From Boswellia sacra (lineage: Eukaryota; Streptophyta; Magnoliopsida; Sapindales; Burseraceae): DNA of 64,000 bases. The translations under genes were made by a program, and so were the position numbers. The notes beneath the pieces were generated by a model, which saw nothing but the letters and a program-made list of their open reading frames with translations, had not been told where the DNA came from and searched no databases. Where the stretch lies: contig SNVD02000468.1 in the NCBI GenBank assembly GCA_013180625.2, forward strand, positions 1 through 64,000, given 5' to 3'. Positions 56,642 through 64,000 of this stretch are shown piece after piece (position 1 is the stretch's first letter; the number at the start of each line of letters is the position of its first letter).

Positions 56642-59239
56642 ACTCATCTACAATCATTTTATATATAACTTGAGTTGATAAGATATCATTAGATAGGTAA
56701 AAAACAAAACTAAATAATTGAAGTTAAATTGAATAATATGATAATTACACATATAGTAATATATTGTCAGCTCAAGTTGTATAAATTATTGATGGTAAAT
56801 GAGTTGTAGATATAGTATTATTCATTTTTTAAATATAAAACATCTTAAAAATTAGAAATTTTTAAAAGTTTCTTTAATAACTAATCTTGGTAGAAAAAAT
56901 CTAAATGATTCAAATAGAAAATTTCTTTAATTATATCATTATATATGCAAGAGTTTGTAATTTATAAAACTATTATTATTTATAAGAAAAAACACACAAA
57001 CCTTATTGTTCGTTTGGGCAGCCTAAGAACCTTAATATGTCTTGACTTGGCTATGGTGACCACTCGATCTGTATCGCTTCTGATCCCTACGTAATTATAT
57101 CTCGTGTATCGTTTACAAACTATTTTGTCAAAACTCCAACTAGGAATGGCAAAAGAACCCACTAGGTCTGGGGCCCTATTGTTCCTTGGAAAAATGGGGC
57201 AGGGCAAGCTAGTTAGGGGCTGGTTTGGAGCAAAATTATGTTGCCTTGGGTAGGGCGGGTCTGTGTCCAGCCCTTTAGACCTATTGCTCTGCCCCACCCC
57301 ATCTTTGTGAAGTTTTAAAATTTTGGGATTGCTTGTTAATTTTTAAAGTTATATTTGTTAAACTTCACATATTGTGAATTCTTTGAATTTTACAAACAAT
57401 ACAAAAACTTTGATGAAAGTCACATTTTAATTAATAATTATGAATCTTTTAGTATATTAACATCAATTTAGTCATTTTATAATAGCAAAATAAAATATAT
57501 GTATTTTATAGTAATTAAATTTTGTACATATGTACAATCTTGACTTAGATTATTAAGTACCAATTAAATTATTGTAATATTAACAAGATTGTTTCCTAAA
57601 TGTATACCTTTAATATAATCAATATGTTATTTTCTAAATATGTAAATAGAAATATGACAAGAACAATCTTATAACTTTAAACATTAATTTATTGTAATTT
57701 AAATTAATTAATTGAATTTTTTAATGTTTCATATATGTGTATATATGTAATGTTAATTAATTGGAATATGTCAATCATAGTATTGTTATTAGAATGAAAT
57801 AAAATCAACATGCTATTCTAAAATTATTTAATTGTACTATCAATTATTTAAAAAATTATCAATTAACTAGTTTATAAGCAATAATACGCTTTTAACATTA
57901 TTACTAATATAGTATGAAAATTATTACTAATAAAGTCAAATGGTAATTATTAGTTATTATTTTTTTCTTTATATGATATAAATAATTTTTATAATCATTA
58001 TTTAGCTAGCACAATGCCAATATAAATAAAAACTTATTTAAACTTTATGAGTAATGAATTTATTTTATCTAATATAAATTAATTTTATTTCTTTTGAGTT
58101 TAAGTAAAATCACCATTTAACTTTCACAATGCCAATATAAATGAGAACTTATGTAACTATAAATTAATTTTATTTCTTTTGAGTTTTAATGATTGTTGAG
58201 TAATTAGATTTGAATATAAAATATTTTAGAATATGTATATATGTGTATGTGTTTTATTTTAGATTAACTATAAATTAGATTTATCGTTACTTTAAATTTA
58301 TAGATATATTTATGCTTTTCTTTTATGAAGAAGATTAGAAGTAATTTTTTTATAGTTTTTAAATAATAGTTATATATATATATATATTTATATTTTAGAT
58401 TAAATAATTTAATAAAATTTAAATTATACGAAGCGGGATGAGACGGGGGAACCAGTGGGACGGAAATCAGTACCTGCTGCTCCGGACGACCACCCCCAAC
58501 AACTACCACCAAACTACAACCAAACTCCAACCATTTGTTTGAATTAAAGTCTTGAATGAACTAGAGAGTCGACGTAGTCAAAAGTCCATTGTCACCGACA
58601 AGACCTCGTCTAAATTACAAATATTATATATTTAGGGCTTTCAACTTCAGGCGCTAATTTTGGAAGCATTTAAGCTTTACCCACCAAATTATATTAAAGT
58701 AATTTTTCTAATCAACCCCCGGCAGGCAAAGACCCACGTAAAGCAGATTTTAATACGATAAAATTTGTTTCCCTTGCTACGTGCCTAGATGGCCAAACGG
58801 CCAAGATCTTGCATGCCTAGTGATAGTACTTCTGATTTAGCTGGACCCGGTTTTCAATCAGCATAAATTGGTTCGTTGCTGAAGCTTAATGTGGTAGCTC
58901 AATCGTTCCTTTCGGACACTAAATTTGACAATGATATCTTTATTCAATCACCGACTCTACGTTACCCATAACGAAAGGACACTTTCTAAATGAGAAGATT
59001 CAAGAAATGCCCTTTTGGAGAACGAAAGTTTTGGTTTTCCATTACCTAATTTTGTTTGCTCATTAATTTAGAACACCTGCGTAATTCACTCAAATATATT
59101 CACAGTCAATTAATCGTTGAAAAAGATTACAAAAAAGATATCAACTCAAGTTTAATTGGGCCTGGATCTTAGAGAATGAGTAGGTTCCAGCCCGGCAACA
59201 TTGAATCAAGTGAGTGTTGCCATTATTGCACCCAATTGT
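56642..59239. other. Intergenic, AT-rich, with possible hAT-like remnants
   Basis: No gene. Positions about 57,140-57,310 (aggaatggcaaaag, ggggcagggc, gggtagggcgggtc) and 58,435-58,495 (agcgggatgagacggggg, agtgggacgg) look like the G-rich subterminal parts of plant hAT-type elements. No matching terminal repeat pair was found. A (TA)n microsatellite lies near 58,373-58,388. Confidence 0.4.
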
Positions 59240-59248
59240 TTTTCAACT

Positions 59249-59651
59249 GGGATAATCCTAATTTACCTCCTGAGGTTAGGCTCAAAAAAAATTGAAGACC
59301 TCAGTTTTCTGAAATCTAAGAATGCCCCCTGAGGTTACTGTAGCGCCGTTAGATTTAACAGGAAATGTATTAAACCGTTAGATTTAATGGAAAATATATT
59401 GAATAATAACTTAATGCTAATATTAGATTTAACAAAAAATGTATTAAATAATAACTTAACGCTAATAAGCAGTAAAATAGACTATAATACCCTTTTCTAA
59501 ATGGTTTCTAAAGCGTTAAGTTACTATTTAATATATTTTTCGTTAAATCTAACGGTGCTACAGTAACCTCATGGGGTAATTTTGAGTTTCAGAAAACTGA
59601 GGTCCTCAATTTCTTTTGAACTAACCTCAGGGGGCAAATTAGAATTAACCC
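59249..59651. mobile_element. Mutator-type MITE with perfect 9-bp duplication
   Basis: Inverted arms start GGGATAATCCTAATTTACC at the left and, as reverse complement of the right, GGGTTAATTCTAATTTGCC. Each continues through CTGAGGTTAG and a shared 'aagacctcagttttctgaaa'-type block for about 70 bp. The identical 9-mer TTTTCAACT flanks it (59240-59248 and 59652-59660). The interior repeats 'gttagatttaac' motifs and has no frame. Confidence 0.9.
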
Positions 59652-59660
59652 TTTTCAACT

Positions 59661-60987
59661 AAGGAACCACGCTTTTTAATAATTTTTTTTTTAAATTACA
59701 TGATCGCCTTTAATTAGAATTACTTAAAAAGCTAAATCTAATCAAATTAAGCAAATCTATATTGTTTTTATTATTTAGACTTTTACATCTCATACATATC
59801 CAAAATTTTTAACATGTTTATCTTAACAAACTCAAATATAAAGTAATAAGATATCTCTTGGTCATAAAGCTTTCTTCGCGTCTATGGCTTTAACAATTGT
59901 CTCTACTGCAAAACCTAGCAAAACACAATTTGACTAAAGATTTGTTTGGTTGGTGTTCATGTTGTGAATTTTAAACATGTTCTTGTTGTTGAATCTTGTT
60001 TTTCGAGTTATTAAGAAATCTCATTAGGATTTATTAAATATGAACAAAATAAAAAATAAGATGTTTGTAAAAAAAATACAAAAATTAAAATTTTGTTTAA
60101 GTCAAGGTCCCAAAAAATTTTAAATAAAATAATTTTAAAATTTATCAACTTCATGTCCTAAATTTTAGGACCTTAAATACCTTGTAATCTAATTTTGGTA
60201 TAGTAATATATAATCTGTTAATGTTTTTAATATTAGTTATTGAAGTAACAAGAGTTGAAAATGGGTAACTTATAAATAAGAAAAAGAATAACCTTTTTCA
60301 ATAATCTTATAAAGAAATATAGGGGATAAATTTTATTTGTTTATTTATTTATTCTCTTAAAGAAGATGAATGAACAAGAGTTTTTTAATGTAATATGGGG
60401 ACTTTTATATAAACCTGACAAATTCTATATTACCCATTAACATGATACGAATCTATTCGATAAAAATATGTTTTACATATAATATTATTGGATCGGCTTG
60501 TTAATGAGTTAATACGATAAAATTTATTTAATATTGGATCGTGTTTGGGTTTAAAATGTTGTTATTTGAGCTCCTTAAACACTCCCTTTAAGCCCACTTT
60601 GAACATAAATTTTAGATAATGTCTAAACTACCCTATTCCTTTTTTTTTTTTTTTTTGCGTAGAATTCATCAACTCTCTCATCCTTTCATTTATTTTTCTT
60701 GTCTCATGTTTCTCTCTAAAAAGTCAATTTCTTACTTGAAGCAGTTAAATGATATGGATCATTTGAAAATAATAATTTACAAATGTTTTGAATTGCATTT
60801 TTTTTTGTTGATAAAAAAGCATGCACTTAGGAAAAAAAAAAGAAACGCAAGTTTTAAAACCTTGAGATTGTGGTTTTCGAACTTGTCTGGCCTAGTAGCG
60901 CACTTGAGAATGGGTGTTGCCCTGCCTTGGCTAAACTACTATTAATGCAAGGACAAGAGGAAAAAGGCAATAACTAAACATAATGCG
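59661..60987. other. Intergenic region
   Basis: AT-rich and without a convincing gene. The frame at 60,619-60,945 crosses a T-run and is low-complexity; I do not support it. Confidence 0.5.
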
Positions 60988-60992
60988 ATTAT

Positions 60993-61564
60993 TGTTGGAG
61001 ATAAAAGGTTTAAAACAAACATTTATATTATGAGTTACAATATTTATTTTGAGATTAATTTCATACGTTACAAGTATAATAAAAACATGAACGTTACGAC
61101 ACTTATTATTTGTAACGTTCATGCTTTTATTAAGAACTTATGGCTTGGGAGTTACAAGAATTAATTTGTAAGTTACCTAAGTTATGAGATTAATATATAA
61201 AGGAGTCTCAAAGGTTCTAACATAGATATGAGATTTTTTGAGTTTTCTATGTTTTGAGCAACCGCGACACATGAAGACATGTTATTTTCTTCCGGTGATC
61301 GTGCTCATCGAGAAAATAGGCTGTAAGCACTGGGTTGTATCTTGGAATCTTTGAGTACCGATATGACTCGTACGAGGGGAGGATTCTTTGGCTTTAGGAC
61401 AATGCCTTCGACATGCCTCCCAAATGCTCAGGCCACTTATTTCTTACTCTATCTCTTTATTTATTCTATTTATTTAATATATTAATCTAATTCATATTTT
61501 ATTATTTCTTTAATATCTTGTTGTATGATTATATTATTTAAGTTTATTATAAATATTCCCAACA
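60993..61564 (+). repeat. Solo LTR, copia-like
   Basis: The 572-bp block starts TGTTGGAGAT and ends TTCCCAACA, the terminal inverted TGTTGG/CCAACA typical of many copia LTRs. The flanks ATTAT (60988-60992) and GTTAT (61565-61569) match at four of five bases. It has a TATA-like 'taatatataaagg' near 61,192. No internal sequence or second LTR is nearby, so recombination between LTRs has probably removed the body. The strand is inferred from the TATA placement. A 12-bp perfect hairpin (61086-61123) lies inside. Confidence 0.7.
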
Positions 61565-61569
61565 GTTAT

Positions 61570-64000
61570 GTTATACTACCAGTGAAACTGAAATTTTGAC
61601 AAAATTCTTTGTTTTGAATTGCGTATTAGAATGAAAGTTGTAGATTTGTTTGAGATTAAGAAAATATAGAACAAATGTATAAATCAACATTAAAATAAGA
61701 AAGAAAACTTAATTTATCAAGTTATTGATTTCATGAAAGATTTTAATGGAGAATAAAAGAAGGAAGATAATGAGTTTTGCTATTCTTTAGATGATTTTAT
61801 CAAAAATTAGATATTTGAGAGGGCAGTTTTGACATTATTTATAATATATTTTAAAAAGGGGTTTAGAAAGATATTTTAGAGGGCTTGATTAACAATACTC
61901 TTGGGTTTATCTTATAAAAAATTATTTCACCCGTTTAACCCATTAATATTAGAAATAATTTAGTAAATTTATTTATGATACATAAAAAAATATAATAAAA
62001 TATAACAAATTATAGTATTTTTCTTAAGTATGTACGAGTATGACATTTTGATAAAAATATAAGGAAGATACTTATAAAATGTCCTATTTCATTTTCAAGA
62101 ATCATTCAATAATTGTACATTTTTAATTATTTATCTTAAATATGCTTTAAATGGACCTTTGAATGATGTTGGCTAGAAAACTTTGTTTACATTTTTTTGT
62201 TATATTAAAATTTGGATATTTCAATAGATTTTAAAATATTTGTTAGATATTAAATATATAAACTATTAATTACGTTTATGTTTAGAATTTATATAAATTA
62301 TGTTACACATATTGTTGTCTAACTTTAAAATAAAAAACGGATTAAATGGGTTGGATTCAGTAACACGTTAAGTTAACAGTCGGGTTTGGATTTCAAGATT
62401 TAGACGTGATAAGTTATAGAATCGGATTTGAATTAACATAATTTAACATGATATGAAACTACTCTAACATGGCCCATTACTAGTTCTACTTTTATATTGA
62501 AATTATATGGATGGAGTGTTTTTAGTTATAAAATCTTGTAAAAATTTATAAATGGAGTAAATTTGGAAGTAGACTTTTTTTTATGTCATTAGTGGGATGA
62601 AAATAGCACAACTCTTTAAATATATGAGAGTACACATCTAGCCGCTAATTATTTATAATCAACAAAATTTTAATTAGATCTGCACAGCTTAATTGGTTTA
62701 AGATTGATTCTATAGCGATGCTATTTATCACCGACTATTAAACTAAAGAAACCTCATTTTTCCTTAACTCCGTTTAAAAATAAATATTAGAAACCTAATC
62801 TTTGATATAATATTAACGTGTGTTGCAAGCTTATCAATGGATAAAGCTATTAGCTGCAGTAGTAAGGTATGGCTGGCCCGCCGATTGCCAAGCACATCAA
62901 TGGATAAAGCTGTCCTGCTTTTATTAGGTAAACTAGTAAAATTGATGCTTTAGTGGAAGCTTACCACTTTCTTGAAATGTAATTATAAGATAAATTCATC
63001 GCAGATGTCAACAAAATATGATCCTCCATCCACATATGAATTAGACTTAACAGAACATGCACACAATATAGATGATGACCATCTGTATTGGACAAAGAAT
63101 GTTAGATCAATTCATGGGTTAGCATCACACAAAAGGAAGCATTTTTTAATCTTTCATATAAAATGGTGTATTTTGCCCTTTACAGCACGATGACAACTAA
63201 AATGAGATTTGAAATAATGATAATTGTAGTATAAAATTCATTAATCAAAATAAAAATTACGTTCCAAACATGATTGCCAAATAAATGAAGTCATTATTTC
63301 CAGCCAAAGACGAAAGAAGATGACAACTACGAACAAATGTAAAATAAACTAAGATCAAGGACGAGGATATCTGCAAAAAGGCTTTTGGAGGAGGTCTCTG
63401 TATTGGGTGTTGGAAATGGCCAAAATGCCCAGGAAAAATTTTGAATGGCCCATTGAAGTTTGCAAATGAAAATCGATCAAGTCCAGCCCAAACCTATAGA
63501 TTTACCCAATTTTTTTACTCATTAGACCTCATATTTTAATGTTTTATTATATGACTATTTTACCCTCAACTAAAATTTTAAGAAAAGATAAAACTCTTAA
63601 ATACTAATATTATCTGCATATACAATATGAACCCTATAACCGTTTTTAATATATTAATCTCTAACTTGTTTTATACACTACATCTTGAATATCAAATGTT
63701 TTTTGAAATATATTTATGATTTACATAATAATATATATTATTTTAGAAGCGGTAAAGAAAAATTTACGTGCTTGTGAGAAGGCTATAATGATGAATCGGC
63801 AGAACTTAATCAAAGTTTTTTTTTTTTTTTCTTAATCCTAATTTGTGCGTATTCCCTTAGGAGGACTTCCAACACTAGTAGGAAACCTAGAGGAACACGA
63901 TTGACGATAGAAAAACCCAGAGAAATAACAAGAAATCCAGATCAAGGACATATAAAATTACAAATGACTAAGTATTAAAAAAATTGCCTCACATGGCCTC
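61570..64000. other. Intergenic tail of the window
   Basis: No supported gene. The sequence around 62,330-62,480 (ggattaaatgggttggattcag, aacacgttaagttaac) resembles end sequence of a plant hAT-type or similar element without a partner. 'atcaatggataaagct' occurs twice, near 62,834 and 62,896. A 73-codon frame at 62,972-63,193 has no recognisable domain and is left uncalled. Confidence 0.45.

Noticed and set aside
57140..58530. hAT transposon with G-rich subterminal ends
   Set aside because: The G-rich phrases are suggestive, but no terminal inverted repeats or 8-bp target duplication were found.
60619..60945. 108-codon plus-strand frame
   Set aside because: It is low-complexity, with a phenylalanine run from poly-T and a lysine run from poly-A, and has no family.
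62972..63193. 73-codon frame with zinc-finger-like His/Cys spacing
   Set aside because: There is no complete metal-binding motif and no neighbouring coding signal; too weak to call.

Overview
The window looks like nuclear DNA from a flowering plant, most likely a eudicot. It is AT-rich and dominated by plant LTR retrotransposons, with CACTA and Mutator-type DNA elements and one intact plant cell-wall gene. I cannot name the species from the sequence alone. No rRNA, tRNA, organellar or bacterial genes were seen.

Region 1 (1 to about 30,480) is a stratified nest of elements. A Mutator-like element with matching inverted ends near 1454 and 30,469 was split by a SIRE-type copia retrotransposon (1537-29491, flanked on both sides by CTATA). 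Four later insertions then split that copia element: a small minus-strand LTR element (3304-5488), a solo gypsy-type LTR (6302-7859), an Athila-type gypsy element (8602-20196, flanked by GTATA) and a non-autonomous CACTA element (25283-28650, flanked by TAT). With these removed, the copia parts read in order: gag, integrase, reverse transcriptase, RNase H, and the extra 3' ORF typical of the SIRE lineage. All of them are decayed.

The most striking content is in the Athila element. Downstream of its broken gag-pol, where Athila elements usually carry an env-like ORF, it holds an unrecognised ORF with one in-frame stop (16706-17281). After that comes an uninterrupted, intronless 214-codon ORF (17502-18146) that is clearly a LOG-family protein (cytokinin riboside 5'-monophosphate phosphoribohydrolase). 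This looks like a host hormone-activation gene captured by a retrotransposon. The CACTA element has separately captured part of a U-box/ARM-repeat E3 ligase gene with its intron, so at the DNA level.

Region 2 (about 30,770-50,014) is a pile of long LTRs from one Tekay/Del-like gypsy family. It contains an inverted fragment, a roughly 1.68-kb tandem duplication with a short inverted copy at the joint, a two-LTR element with a 2.1-kb non-coding interior (35856-44900), and an older diverged LTR copy interrupted by further sequence and a MITE.

Region 3 (50,015-64,000) is gene-poor host-like sequence. Its one convincing host gene is an intronless secreted proline-rich cell-wall protein (52337-52969) with a TATA box. 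It also has an internally deleted LTR element (54780-56636), a Mutator-type MITE with a perfect 9-bp duplication (59249-59651) and a solo copia-like LTR (60993-61564). The rest is AT-rich non-coding sequence.
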